A stretch of DNA of 64,000 bases. Source: Maribacter arenosus. GTDB taxonomy: Bacteria > Bacteroidota > Bacteroidia > Flavobacteriales > Flavobacteriaceae. A model generated the notes under the pieces. The model was not told the origin of the DNA. It worked only from the letters and a program-made list of their open reading frames with translations, and ran no database searches. Shown here in pieces: positions 29,416 through 37,520 of this stretch; the first letter of the stretch is position 1; each line of letters opens with the position of its first letter. The stretch spans positions 411,934 to 475,933 of the forward strand of contig NZ_JABTCG010000005.1 of assembly GCF_014610845.1 (NCBI RefSeq). Reading direction: 5' to 3'. The translations under genes were made by a program, and so were the position numbers.

Positions 29416-30765
29416 TTAAATTTCCTGATGTACATCCCAGGCCTCTAAATAATCGGCTACAGCTTTGGCGAACATACTTCCTAGAGCACCATTTACCACC
29501 CTATGGTCATAACTATGGGACAAGTACATTTTACTGCGGATGCCGATAAAATCACCTTCGCTGGTCTCAATAACCGCAGGTATTTTTCGTATCGCACCGA
29601 GAGCTAATATACCCACCTGGGGTTGATTTATGATCGGAGTACCAAAGACACTGCCAAAAGTACCCACATTGGTGACGGTATATGTGCCATCTTGTACCTC
29701 ATCTGGTTTCAATTGATTGTTCCTTGATCGTTCCGCAAGATCATTTACCACTTTGGTCATACCTACCAAATTCAATTGATCGGCATTTTTAATCACTGGC
29801 ACGATCAAATTGCCATCTGGTAAAGCCGCCGCCATACCAATATTAATGTTCTTTTTCTTTATTACGGTGTCACCATTGACAGAAATATTCATCATTGGAT
29901 ATTTCTTTAAGGCTTTGGCAACAGCCTCCATAAAAATGGGGGTATACGTTAATTTCTCACCTTCAGCCTTATAAAAGGCGTCTTTGACCTTATCCCTCCA
30001 ATTTACGATATTGGTAACGTCGACCTCGATGAAACTCTGAACGTGGGCGGATGTGGAAACACTATCGACCATATGCTTGGCAATGAGTTTTCCCATACGG
30101 GTCATCTCAATCACCTCATGGCCATCGGAAGATACAACCCGTGGTGTTTGCTGCTTTTCAACCACGCTTTGGGTAGGGGTAGGTATTGGCTCGGATTTTG
30201 TTTTTTCTGCCTGGGTCGGCCCAGTAGGTATTTTGGAAGGTTTTCTTGCCGCAACAAATGCCAAAATATCGGTTTTAGTAACCCTGCCTTCCAGACCCGT
30301 ACCTTCTATAGCTTCAAGCTCAACCATGGAAATCCCTTCTTGCTTCGCAATATTTCTTACCAAGGGAGAATAAAAACGTTCCGAAGAACCTTGGTATTGT
30401 TTTGAGCTACTTGCCGTTTCTTTGGCCGTTTCGACCGTTTGGGAAATCTCCTCAACAACTTCGCTGGAAATTTCCGATACTTCTGACGTTCCCGTATCAG
30501 GTTCATCGGTATCATGTTCTTCATTTTCAATCTCGATGATGGCAACCGTGTCACCGACCTTGACCACATCATCAACATTGAACAATTTTTCAACCAATAC
30601 GCCATCTACTTCGCTAGGCACCTCAGAATCTACCTTGTCGGTGGCAATTTCAAAAACGGCTTCATCCATTTCAATAGTATCACCAACTTCTTTCAACCAT
30701 GAAGTCAGCGTTGCTTCTGCAACGCTTTCGCCCATACGTGGTAATTTCAATTCAAATTTTGACAT
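29416..30765 (-). CDS. 2-oxoacid dehydrogenase complex E2 (dihydrolipoyl acyltransferase)
   Basis: 449 residues: one lipoyl domain (1-80) with the lipoylated Lys in DEAVFEIATDKVDSEVPS, a long acidic/Ser linker, a peripheral subunit-binding domain (about 132-168, YSPLVRNIAKQEGIS), a second Pro/Thr linker and the catalytic core (about 215-445). The catalytic motif near the end reads SHSYDHRVVNGALGS: the His is there but the usual Asp of HRVVDG is Asn. It resembles the branched-chain-type E2. No E1 or E3 gene adjoins; the complex is completed from elsewhere. Confidence 0.93.
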   Translation of the reverse strand: MSKFELKLPRMGESVAEATLTSWLKEVGDTIEMDEAVFEIATDKVDSEVPSEVDGVLVEKLFNVDDVVKVGDTVAIIEIENEEHDTDEPDTGTSEVSEISSEVVEEISQTVETAKETASSSKQYQGSSERFYSPLVRNIAKQEGISMVELEAIEGTGLEGRVTKTDILAFVAARKPSKIPTGPTQAEKTKSEPIPTPTQSVVEKQQTPRVVSSDGHEVIEMTRMGKLIAKHMVDSVSTSAHVQSFIEVDVTNIVNWRDKVKDAFYKAEGEKLTYTPIFMEAVAKALKKYPMMNISVNGDTVIKKKNINIGMAAALPDGNLIVPVIKNADQLNLVGMTKVVNDLAERSRNNQLKPDEVQDGTYTVTNVGTFGSVFGTPIINQPQVGILALGAIRKIPAVIETSEGDFIGIRSKMYLSHSYDHRVVNGALGSMFAKAVADYLEAWDVHQEI

Positions 30766-30795
30766 ATTGCTAAATTCTATACTGTTTTAGATCCG

Positions 30796-30819
30796 TTATT
30801 TGCTAAAATTAGCAAATAA
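30796..30819. promoter_or_regulatory. Perfect 24-bp palindrome upstream of E2
   Basis: TTATTTGCTAA (30796-30806), AA (30807-30808), TTAGCAAATAA (30809-30819): an 11-bp perfect inverted repeat with a two-base centre, 30 bp before the E2 start and 30 bp after the recR stop. There is no T-run, so it is an operator candidate and not a terminator. Confidence 0.5.
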
Positions 30820-30848
30820 TACCACAAAAAGGTTCATTTATTATATCC

Positions 30849-31469
30849 CTAGTTTGTTTTCAATGAATTTTCAAATGGAATTCTATTTAAGATACTGCGC
30901 CCCAAGGTTACTTCGTCGGCATATTCCAATTCATCGCCAATAGAGATACCACGGGCAATGGTCGAGGTCTTTATTTCTACCCCTTCAAGTTGTTTGTAAA
31001 TATAAAAATTGGTGGTATCCCCTTCCATAGTTGAACTTAAGGCGAATATCAATTCTTTGATTTTTCCTTCCTTGGTCTTATTCACCAATGATGCAATGGT
31101 CAATTCCTGGGGTCCAACACCTTCCATAGGGGAAATCTTTCCGCCCAATACATGATAAAGTCCATTGAACTGACCCGTGTTTTCTATCGCCATAACATCC
31201 CTTATATCCTCTACCACACATACCACACTTCCATCCCGTTTCGGATTGGTACATATCTCACAAAGTTCAACATCGGATATATTATGGCATTGGGTACAAA
31301 ATTTGACCGAATTTCGAAGGCCCTCCAATGCCGAGGACAATCTAGTTGTTTGACCACTAGGTTGCTTTAACAGATGAAGAACCAGCCTTAAGGCGGTCCG
31401 TTTTCCGATTCCTGGTAGCTGTGACATTTCATGAACGGCGTTCTCCAAAAGTTTTGACGAAAAATCCAT
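30849..31469 (-). CDS. recR: Recombination protein RecR
   Basis: 206 residues from [12 protein letters not shown] (31469). RecR clamps onto DNA in the RecFOR pathway of gap repair. It has the helix-hairpin-helix segment [12 protein letters not shown], the zinc motif [16 protein letters not shown] and the Toprim segment [16 protein letters not shown]. It is divergent from the symporter gene with 58 bp between starts. A TAATTTTG -7-like element ends about 6 bp before the ATG, so the leader may be very short. Confidence 0.97.
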   Translation of the reverse strand: MDFSSKLLENAVHEMSQLPGIGKRTALRLVLHLLKQPSGQTTRLSSALEGLRNSVKFCTQCHNISDVELCEICTNPKRDGSVVCVVEDIRDVMAIENTGQFNGLYHVLGGKISPMEGVGPQELTIASLVNKTKEGKIKELIFALSSTMEGDTTNFYIYKQLEGVEIKTSTIARGISIGDELEYADEVTLGRSILNRIPFENSLKTN

Positions 31470-31527
31470 AACGACAAAATTACGCACTATTTTTTCTTTT
31501 TGTACTTTGCGTCTGAAATTTATTTAT

Positions 31528-33012
31528 ATGTCAGCCACCCATATTCTGCTTCTTATCGGGGCCTATTTCATTGTACTTTTATCGATATCCTACTTAACTG
31601 GGAAAAATGATTCAAATGCTGATTTCTTTAAAGCTGGAAAGCAGTCTCCTTGGTATTTGGTCGCCTTTGGTATGATCGGGGCATCCTTGTCGGGTGTAAC
31701 CTTTATCTCCGTGCCAGGTTGGGTAGAGGCTTCCCAATTCAGCTATATGCAAGTTGTCTTTGGCTATTTGTTGGGCTATATGGTAATTGCCTATGTACTA
31801 CTTCCTATTTATTATCGGCTAAATGTAACTTCGATCTATGAATACCTCGATGATCGTTTTGGGTTTGTGAGTTATAAGGTAGGCGCCATTTCATTTTTTG
31901 TTTCCCGTGTATTAGGAGCTTCCTTCAGATTGTTCTTGGTGGCCATTGTATTGCAGCAATTTGTCTTTGATACCTGGAATGTCCCTTTTGAACTCACCGT
32001 TACCCTTTCCATTTTACTTATATGGATCTATACTTTTAAAGGGGGTATCAAGACCATCGTATGGACAGATACCTTACAAACATTATTTATGTTGGTTTCA
32101 GTAGGGTTATCCATCTTTTTTATACTAAGACAATTGGATTGGGGGTTTATGGATTTTTTGTCCTCAGATGAACTAAAACAATATAGCAAAACATTGTTCT
32201 TAAATGATTTTGGGGACAAGAATCATTTCATTAAGTCATTTTTGGGCGGTATGTTCATTACGATTTGCATGACCGGGTTAGATCAGGATATGATGCAAAA
32301 AAACTTGACATGTAAGACCTTAAAAGATTCCCAGAAGAACATGGTAAGCTTTAGTGTAATATTGGTTATTGTTACTTTTGTTTTTATGCTGCTCGGGGCA
32401 CTATTGTTCATTTATGCGGATAAATTCCAGATTTCAATCCCGGTAATGGACGGCAAACCAAAACCCGACTTATTGTTTCCGGAAATAGCGTTGAACAGTG
32501 GCTTGGGCATGACGGTTGCCATTACTTTTATTTTGGGTCTCATTGCTGCGGCCTATAGTAGTGCTGATAGCGCCTTAACCTCCTTGACCACCTCTTTTTG
32601 TGTAGATTTTTTAGGCATTGAAAAAAAAGCGGAGAACAGGCGTAAAAAAATTCGAAAAGCCACCCATATAGGTATGAGCCTGTTATTGATTATAGTGGTC
32701 ATCGCCTTTAAACATATTCTCGATACCAATGTTATTGATGGGCTATTACAAGTAGCATCGTACACCTATGGTCCATTATTGGGGCTATTCGCTTTTGGTA
32801 TTTTCACAAAACATCAAATTAAGGACAAATATGTTTGGATTGTCGCCTTAGTATCAGTTGCCATATGCTATATTTTGGGGAAATTACCTCCTGAAAATCT
32901 AGGAGGATATGTTTTTGGTTATGAACTGCTACCTTTAAATGGATTTATAACTTTTTTAGGGTTGCTGTTGATTCGGAAAAAACAGACAAGCAATCTGAAT
33001 AACCCGACATAA
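31528..33012 (+). CDS. Sodium:solute symporter (SSS family)
   Basis: 494 residues from ATG 31528 ([14 protein letters not shown]). About 13 membrane segments; family signatures include [23 protein letters not shown] in the first segments (read in two parts), [14 protein letters not shown], and [17 protein letters not shown], where the Ser-Ser/Ser-Ala region forms the Na2 site. Substrate is not predictable from sequence. It is divergent from recR, with the CoA-binding protein convergent downstream; this neighbourhood recurs in Flavobacteriia. Confidence 0.93.
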   Translation: MSATHILLLIGAYFIVLLSISYLTGKNDSNADFFKAGKQSPWYLVAFGMIGASLSGVTFISVPGWVEASQFSYMQVVFGYLLGYMVIAYVLLPIYYRLNVTSIYEYLDDRFGFVSYKVGAISFFVSRVLGASFRLFLVAIVLQQFVFDTWNVPFELTVTLSILLIWIYTFKGGIKTIVWTDTLQTLFMLVSVGLSIFFILRQLDWGFMDFLSSDELKQYSKTLFLNDFGDKNHFIKSFLGGMFITICMTGLDQDMMQKNLTCKTLKDSQKNMVSFSVILVIVTFVFMLLGALLFIYADKFQISIPVMDGKPKPDLLFPEIALNSGLGMTVAITFILGLIAAAYSSADSALTSLTTSFCVDFLGIEKKAENRRKKIRKATHIGMSLLLIIVVIAFKHILDTNVIDGLLQVASYTYGPLLGLFAFGIFTKHQIKDKYVWIVALVSVAICYILGKLPPENLGGYVFGYELLPLNGFITFLGLLLIRKKQTSNLNNPT

Positions 33013-33167
33013 TCCAAAACAAGGTCTTAAAATATTCCATTAGAACTACTTATTGGTAGGATTTATCTGCGTAGGCTTCATTTCGGGACTACCACGGCTT
33101 CCATTCCGTTATTTTCGGATTTCTTTTAGGTTATTTAAAATTGAAATTTATGAAAACCAATGAAAAA

Positions 33168-33527
33168 TCAGTATTGATCGGTTGCCAAGAGTACCAAAGT
33201 ACAGGCTATGACGATTTCTATACCGTTTTTCTCGAGTAGTTCATAAAATTCAGGGTTTTCAGTTCCTGGGTTAAAAATTACCCTTGCAGGTTGTAGGTTA
33301 ATGATGTCATTATAATAGGTTTTCTGTCTTTTTGGGTTTAAATACAAAGTAATCGTATGTATATTTTGGATATCATCTAAATTGGTCATAATTTGTACCC
33401 CGTGAATTACTCCTACTTGTAATCCGTAAGCCTTAGTGACATAACCCTTGTCAACTAGACGTTTTATTGCGATATTACTATAGCGGTCTGGTTTTAATGA
33501 AGCCCCAAAAACAAGTGTGTCTTTCAT
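33168..33527 (-). CDS. CoA-binding domain protein
   Basis: 119 residues, a single Rossmann-like CoA_binding domain: TLVFGASLKPDRYSNIAIK at the N terminus, KTYYNDIINLQPARVIFNPG in the middle. Relatives (YccU-like) bind CoA; physiological role unknown. It is alone on its strand and converges with the symporter gene, with 155 bp between. Confidence 0.93.
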   Translation of the reverse strand: MKDTLVFGASLKPDRYSNIAIKRLVDKGYVTKAYGLQVGVIHGVQIMTNLDDIQNIHTITLYLNPKRQKTYYNDIINLQPARVIFNPGTENPEFYELLEKNGIEIVIACTLVLLATDQY

Positions 33528-33688
33528 ATGTTAAAATTGCTTTTCAAATGTAATTTTTTTGCTAAAAGTACGTCTTTATAAAAACAAGATAATGGTATTA
33601 ATAATTACTGAATCACATATAAGATCGTTGATAAAGTTATATGTTTATAGTTAATGGTTAGTGTTTAGTATAGCTTATCAGCGAAAGG

Positions 33689-33714
33689 AACCCTGACGGA
33701 AACGTCAGGGTTTT
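33689..33714. terminator. Intrinsic terminator hairpin (orphan)
   Basis: AACCCTGACG, GAAA loop, CGTCAGGGTT, then TTTTA on plus: a perfect 10-bp stem. No plus-strand gene lies just upstream. Confidence 0.7.
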
Positions 33715-34017
33715 ATGATTAAGGACCCCATCGAATTTCCATACACCTAAAACATTTTATTTTACCAATTGTTTGTCATTGATTATCAATTCCCATACCC
33801 TGTCAATTCAACTGATAAAAGAAAGTTAAAGTATGCACCTTTGGTAACAATAGTGAATTAATTACGTCTTTTATACAGCACCAGTGTACCATACCATGCT
33901 AATACAATCTGATTTGGATAGTTATGAATGGATAGTAGTATTATGGTATACCATGACATTGGCCAAGACTTGTTGGGATGATGGTTGGTTGGTCTCAAAA
34001 AAGTCTGGTCAAAAAGA

Positions 34018-34044
34018 AACCCTGACGAAGTTCGTCAGGGTTTT
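34018..34044. terminator. Intrinsic terminator after the KAS III gene
   Basis: AACCCTGACGAA, one-base centre, TTCGTCAGGGTT with T-rich runs on both strands (minus: TTTCTTTTT). It ends the KAS III transcript on the minus strand. Confidence 0.8.
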
Positions 34045-34065
34045 ATTATTTAAATGGGTTAACAT

Positions 34066-35073
34066 CTACCATTTTATTATGACACTACCCCAAGTAAATC
34101 CGCTACCAAAGGCTGCAAGCACGACCAAATCGCCATCTTTTACCTTTCCTTGTTCCCAAGCTTCCGTCAGCGCAATGGGTATAGAGGCAGCTGTAGTATT
34201 TCCATATCTCATAATATTATTGAAGACTTGGTCATCTTTCAATCCAAATTTTTTCTGAATAAACTGGGAAATTCTCAAGTTGGCCTGATGGGGTATAAGT
34301 AAATCAATATCTTTCTGGGTGAGGCCATTTGCCATCAAACCTTCCATGATAACCTCACTAAAACGAACCACGGCATTCTTAAAAACAAATTGCCCGTTCA
34401 TATAGGGATAATAAGAAGTTTCGTCAGGATCGTTGTCCTTGATTATATCCGTTATCCAACGCTTGCCCATACCGGGAGCGATCAATGAGAGTTCTTCTGC
34501 ATGTTGACCTTCGGAATGTAAATGTGTTGAAAGTATTCCTTTTGTAGGGTCTTCTTCACGCGAAAGGACCGCAGCACCTGCACCATCCCCAAAAATAACC
34601 GTTACCCCTCTTCCCCTTGTGGTAAAATCCAGACCCGTTGAGTGTACTTCAGAACCGATAACAAGTACATTTTTGTACATACCTGTTTTAATATACTGGT
34701 CGGCGACCGAAATACCATATACAAAACCTGAACATTGATTTCTTACGTCCAAGGCCCCAACGGTTTTTATTCCCAGTTCGCTTTGAACCAAAACCCCTGG
34801 TCCTGGAAAGTAATAATCTGGACTTAGTGTTGCAAAAACAATGAAGTCTATTTCGTCTTTGTCAATACCTGCCCTCTTTATAGCTATTTTGGCAGCCTTG
34901 ACCCCCATGGTCATAGTCGTATCCTCACCCTTGATTACATGGCGCCGTTCTTTTATTCCTGTTCGTTCCTGAATCCATTCATCATTGGTATCCATAACCT
35001 TGGCTAAATCATCGTTGGTCACGACATTCTCTGGAACAAAATACCCGAGGCCAGTAATTTTAGAATTATACAT
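34066..35073 (-). CDS. 3-oxoacyl-ACP synthase III (FabH-like)
   Basis: 335 residues from MYNSKITGLGYFVPEN (35073); an upstream in-frame ATG (35109) is less likely. The KAS III triad is complete: Cys in VRNQCSGFVYG, His in LLIPHQANLRI, Asn in RYGNTTAASIP. ERTGIKERR near residue 40 is the CoA-binding Arg-Thr block. It condenses an acyl-CoA starter with malonyl-ACP. It does not sit beside plsX-rpmF like the main flavobacterial fabH, so it may be a second, special copy for other starters. Confidence 0.93.
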   Translation of the reverse strand: MYNSKITGLGYFVPENVVTNDDLAKVMDTNDEWIQERTGIKERRHVIKGEDTTMTMGVKAAKIAIKRAGIDKDEIDFIVFATLSPDYYFPGPGVLVQSELGIKTVGALDVRNQCSGFVYGISVADQYIKTGMYKNVLVIGSEVHSTGLDFTTRGRGVTVIFGDGAGAAVLSREEDPTKGILSTHLHSEGQHAEELSLIAPGMGKRWITDIIKDNDPDETSYYPYMNGQFVFKNAVVRFSEVIMEGLMANGLTQKDIDLLIPHQANLRISQFIQKKFGLKDDQVFNNIMRYGNTTAASIPIALTEAWEQGKVKDGDLVVLAAFGSGFTWGSVIIKW

Positions 35074-35188
35074 CGTATCGTCTGTTAAGGTTTGTTCAAT
35101 AGATTGCACATCTATCGTCTTGCAAGGTAGTGATTGCTTCGCTTTAAATCAATAGATAAAATAGTAACAAGAAAAATAAAGATAATAT

Positions 35189-36499
35189 CTAATCCAGGTA
35201 CTTCTTGTAGTTATCCACCTTTACCGTTGCCTTCAAATCATGAAGTAAGTTAAAAAGCCCGAAGAAGGTGCGGTTCATATAAAGAAAATGTTTAGAACCC
35301 CTATTTCCGTTCATCTTTCGAATCTGTTGATCCGTTGAATATCGCTGACTTAAATCAGCTATTTTGACCCAAAAATCGTCTGCTCCAAAATCAAAGGTCT
35401 CTTCATTAAAAGGGGTAGTAAACAAGGTCAACATTTCTTTGAACAATTCCTTGAAAAACTTGAATTCCGCCGTTGTATCGGCAGGGGTCAGGATCTCTAA
35501 TTCATAGAGTTTTCGGGTAAAAACCACGTCATTTGAAATATTCTCTTTTTTGGCCAACTCAAAATAGGGGATATAAAACTCATCAGGAATCGCCTTGATA
35601 CAGCCGAAATCTATGGCAATCAAAGTTCCCCTATCGCTAATGAGAAAATTGCCCGGATGTGGATCTGCGTGTACTTTTCGCAATCCATGTATTTGATACA
35701 TAAAAAAATCCCATAGGGTCTGCCCTAGCTTATTTCCTAATTCCGCTTTAAAATCGGTCTTGGCAAATTCACTTAAATGGAGTCCATGCATCCAATCCAT
35801 GGTGATAATCCGATCACTGGACAATTCTTCATAATAAGTTGGGAATTCCAAATTGGGGATATGCGCACAAAATTTGGATATTTCCTTGCTTTGTTGCAAT
35901 TCGAGGACATAATCGGTTTCCTCATTCAATTTATGCTCTACCTCCTTAAAGTATTTATCAGAATCTGTTCCCTGAAGATTAAACATACGCATTGCGATGG
36001 GCTTTACCAATGCCAGATCACTGCTGATGCTCTCTGCAACACCGGGATATTGGATTTTAACCGCCAATTCCTTATCACCCTTGGTCGCCTTGTGCACTTG
36101 GCCTATACTTGCCGCATTAATCGAATTACGTTCAAAAGTATCAAAAAGCTCCTCTGGGTATTTATCCAAGTACTTTTTAAACGTTTTACGGACTAACGGA
36201 GCTGAAAGTGGGGGCACCGAAAATTGTGAAAGTGAAAACTTCTCGACATAAGCCCTTGGAAGGAGGTTCTTCTCCATACTTAACATCTGGGCAACCTTCA
36301 GGGCACTACCTTTCAAACTTTTCAAGCCGTCATAAATATCGCCGGCATTGTCTTCGTTAAGCTCATCCCTGGTATGTTCAGGGTTAACTAGCTTCTTTCC
36401 GTAATACTTGGCATAATTACCACCGATTTTTACCCCCGTCTTTACGAGTTTGCCCGCACGTTCGATTTTACCTGTAGGAATTGCATCTAATGTTTTCAA
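35189..36499 (-). CDS. ABC1/UbiB (AarF) family atypical kinase
   Basis: 436 residues. ABC1 kinases have KxGQ-type N-terminal motifs; here LKGSALKVAQMLSME matches. The kinase core shows NAASIGQVHKATKGDKELAVKIQ (Ala-rich loop and Lys), HADPHPGNFL (catalytic loop) and IAIDFGC (DFG). Relatives act in ubiquinone or other quinone/lipid metabolism as ATPases; Bacteroidota make menaquinone, so the role here is open. It starts 25 bp after the TetR-like gene, forming a two-gene unit. Confidence 0.92.
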   Translation of the reverse strand: MKTLDAIPTGKIERAGKLVKTGVKIGGNYAKYYGKKLVNPEHTRDELNEDNAGDIYDGLKSLKGSALKVAQMLSMEKNLLPRAYVEKFSLSQFSVPPLSAPLVRKTFKKYLDKYPEELFDTFERNSINAASIGQVHKATKGDKELAVKIQYPGVAESISSDLALVKPIAMRMFNLQGTDSDKYFKEVEHKLNEETDYVLELQQSKEISKFCAHIPNLEFPTYYEELSSDRIITMDWMHGLHLSEFAKTDFKAELGNKLGQTLWDFFMYQIHGLRKVHADPHPGNFLISDRGTLIAIDFGCIKAIPDEFYIPYFELAKKENISNDVVFTRKLYELEILTPADTTAEFKFFKELFKEMLTLFTTPFNEETFDFGADDFWVKIADLSQRYSTDQQIRKMNGNRGSKHFLYMNRTFFGLFNLLHDLKATVKVDNYKKYLD

Positions 36500-36524
36500 T
36501 ATTTATAGGACTTAAGGTTAACTA

Positions 36525-37184
36525 CTATACAAAGGTCTCCTTATAAAGAAATTTACCAAAATCGATAATATTCTCTAAGGGAGTATTGTCAAAAAGATCA
36601 AAAATTGTATTTACCGATTTTTCGATGGCTATATCGGTCTTCTCAAACCCCTTGGAATCATCATCTTTCCAGAATTTCAATAGAAACAAAAATTGAAACC
36701 AAGCGCCTTCAGAAAATAGTCCAGGGTTATGTTTGGTTATCTTCAATGGCTTGCCATCATTGGCCTCCTCTATTAAACCGGTCGCAAAACCCTTGATTCG
36801 TTTTCGCAGCCCTTTAAGCTGTTTTAAGTTCTTCAAAGGGTTTTTTTCTTGGTGTGATGAGAATAGCACATAACTTCGATTCAAGGTCAATAACTCAAAA
36901 AACGAATAATAAAAAGTGAGCATCTTATCCTTGTTCGAAAATCCTTCGAATTCCTTATTTTTTCCCAACAACATCTCTGTATTATCATAGAACTTGATCC
37001 ATATCCGTTTAGGGATAGTTTCCAAAGAACCAAAGAATGAATAAAAATCAGATTCGGAAATCGAATTTTGTTTGCAGAATTTAAAAACCGACTTCGGTTT
37101 TATTCCATGTTCCAGGACATAGTCCATATACATGGCTATCACATCATTTTCCGTAAGCTTTTTCGTTTTGACCTTCGCACCCAT
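36525..37184 (-). CDS. TetR-like regulator
   Basis: 219 residues from MGAKVKTKKLTEND (37184). Residues about 8-60 read as a TetR-type helix-turn-helix (VIAMYMDYVLEHGIKPKSV... SISESDFYSFFGSLE, with the F-Y-x-F-F recognition-helix end); the rest is helical, as for TetR ligand domains. It is followed by the ABC1 kinase. Upstream lie a terminator, a tiny ORF and an inverted repeat, pointing to unusual control. Some family members in this position may have lost DNA binding; not decidable here. Confidence 0.82.
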   Translation of the reverse strand: MGAKVKTKKLTENDVIAMYMDYVLEHGIKPKSVFKFCKQNSISESDFYSFFGSLETIPKRIWIKFYDNTEMLLGKNKEFEGFSNKDKMLTFYYSFFELLTLNRSYVLFSSHQEKNPLKNLKQLKGLRKRIKGFATGLIEEANDGKPLKITKHNPGLFSEGAWFQFLFLLKFWKDDDSKGFEKTDIAIEKSVNTIFDLFDNTPLENIIDFGKFLYKETFV

Positions 37185-37248
37185 AGAATGATTTTTTATA
37201 GTTTGGAAAAATTGCAGTGTTTTATTTGCTCTAATAAAGTTTGGTTGA

Positions 37249-37275
37249 AAAAACGTGCTTTCCGAGGAAAGCACG
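37249..37275 (-). terminator. Strong intrinsic terminator in the TetR-like leader
   Basis: CGTGCTTTCC (37254-37263), GA, GGAAAGCACG (37266-37275): perfect 10-bp stem, followed on the minus strand by six T. It lies 65 bp upstream of the TetR-like start, so full-length transcripts from the upstream -7 element would have to read through it. Confidence 0.85.
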
Positions 37276-37301
37276 CTCTCTAACAACCTAACCACTAAAA
37301 T

Positions 37302-37334
37302 CTAGTAGTAATTGGGTATTTTTGACTTTTTCAT
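37302..37334 (-). CDS. Putative 10-codon leader ORF (MKKSKIPNYY)
   Basis: ATG at 37334, ten codons (MKKSKIPNYY) and TAG at 37304-37302. It begins 18 bp after the expected transcription start of a TATATTTG element and ends 27 bp before a strong terminator hairpin. The order promoter, short peptide, terminator, regulator gene is that of a leader-peptide attenuator. Translation is not proven; the Asn-Tyr-Tyr end before the stop may matter. Confidence 0.45.
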   Translation of the reverse strand: MKKSKIPNYY

Positions 37335-37357
37335 AGCAAATCAATTCCCAACAGGTA

Positions 37358-37365
37358 CAAATATA
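37358..37365 (-). promoter_or_regulatory. -7 element for the TetR-like leader
   Basis: Minus strand TATATTTG matches TAnnTTTG exactly; predicted start near 37352. No TTG at -33 spacing; instead an inverted repeat (37370-37402) covers that area, which suits a regulated promoter. Confidence 0.45.
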
Positions 37366-37369
37366 AGTA

Positions 37370-37402
37370 TTGTTTAATGTTTTTTACTTTTTATTAAACA
37401 AA
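37370..37402. promoter_or_regulatory. Inverted repeat between htpG and TetR-like gene
   Basis: TTGTTTAAT (37370-37378) and ATTAAACAA (37394-37402), perfect nine-base arms with a 15-base spacer, directly beside the -7 element on the minus side. Spacing and place fit an operator for a dimeric regulator such as the TetR-like protein itself. Confidence 0.45.
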
Positions 37403-37452
37403 AATATTTGTTAAAGTTTCGGATGTCCAATTTTTCAAGTTTTCGTGCCAGT

Positions 37453-37482
37453 TTGTCATTCTTTACGAGAATGGTATTTTTT
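37453..37482 (+). promoter_or_regulatory. Candidate htpG promoter
   Basis: TTG (37453-37455), 19-base spacer, TATTTTTT (37475-37482), one mismatch to TTG-N19-TAnnTTTG. Predicted start lies about 33 bp before the htpG ATG. Confidence 0.4.
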
Positions 37483-37520
37483 TTGACAGGTATGTTCTAT
37501 TAATCTTAAAAATAAAAAAA

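Larger units (their letters stand above)
33528..34065. other. Gene-free region with two related terminators
   Basis: 538 bp without a supported gene. It contains two hairpins of the same kind (33689-33714 and 34018-34044), the palindrome ATGGTATACCAT (33943-33954) and ATTGATTATCAAT (33778-33790). The first hairpin is best oriented for plus-strand transcription although no plus-strand gene precedes it, which could mean an unnoticed small RNA around 33600-33715. Confidence 0.5.
37185..37520. other. Divergent control region of htpG and the TetR-like gene
   Basis: 336 bp containing, from right to left, a candidate htpG promoter (37453-37482), the inverted repeat, the leader -7 element, the 10-codon ORF and the terminator described separately. 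No longer ORF. Confidence 0.6.

Noticed and set aside
33884..34258. 124-codon plus-strand frame
   Set aside because: It runs through a strong terminator hairpin and into the antisense of the KAS III gene; composition is not protein-like.
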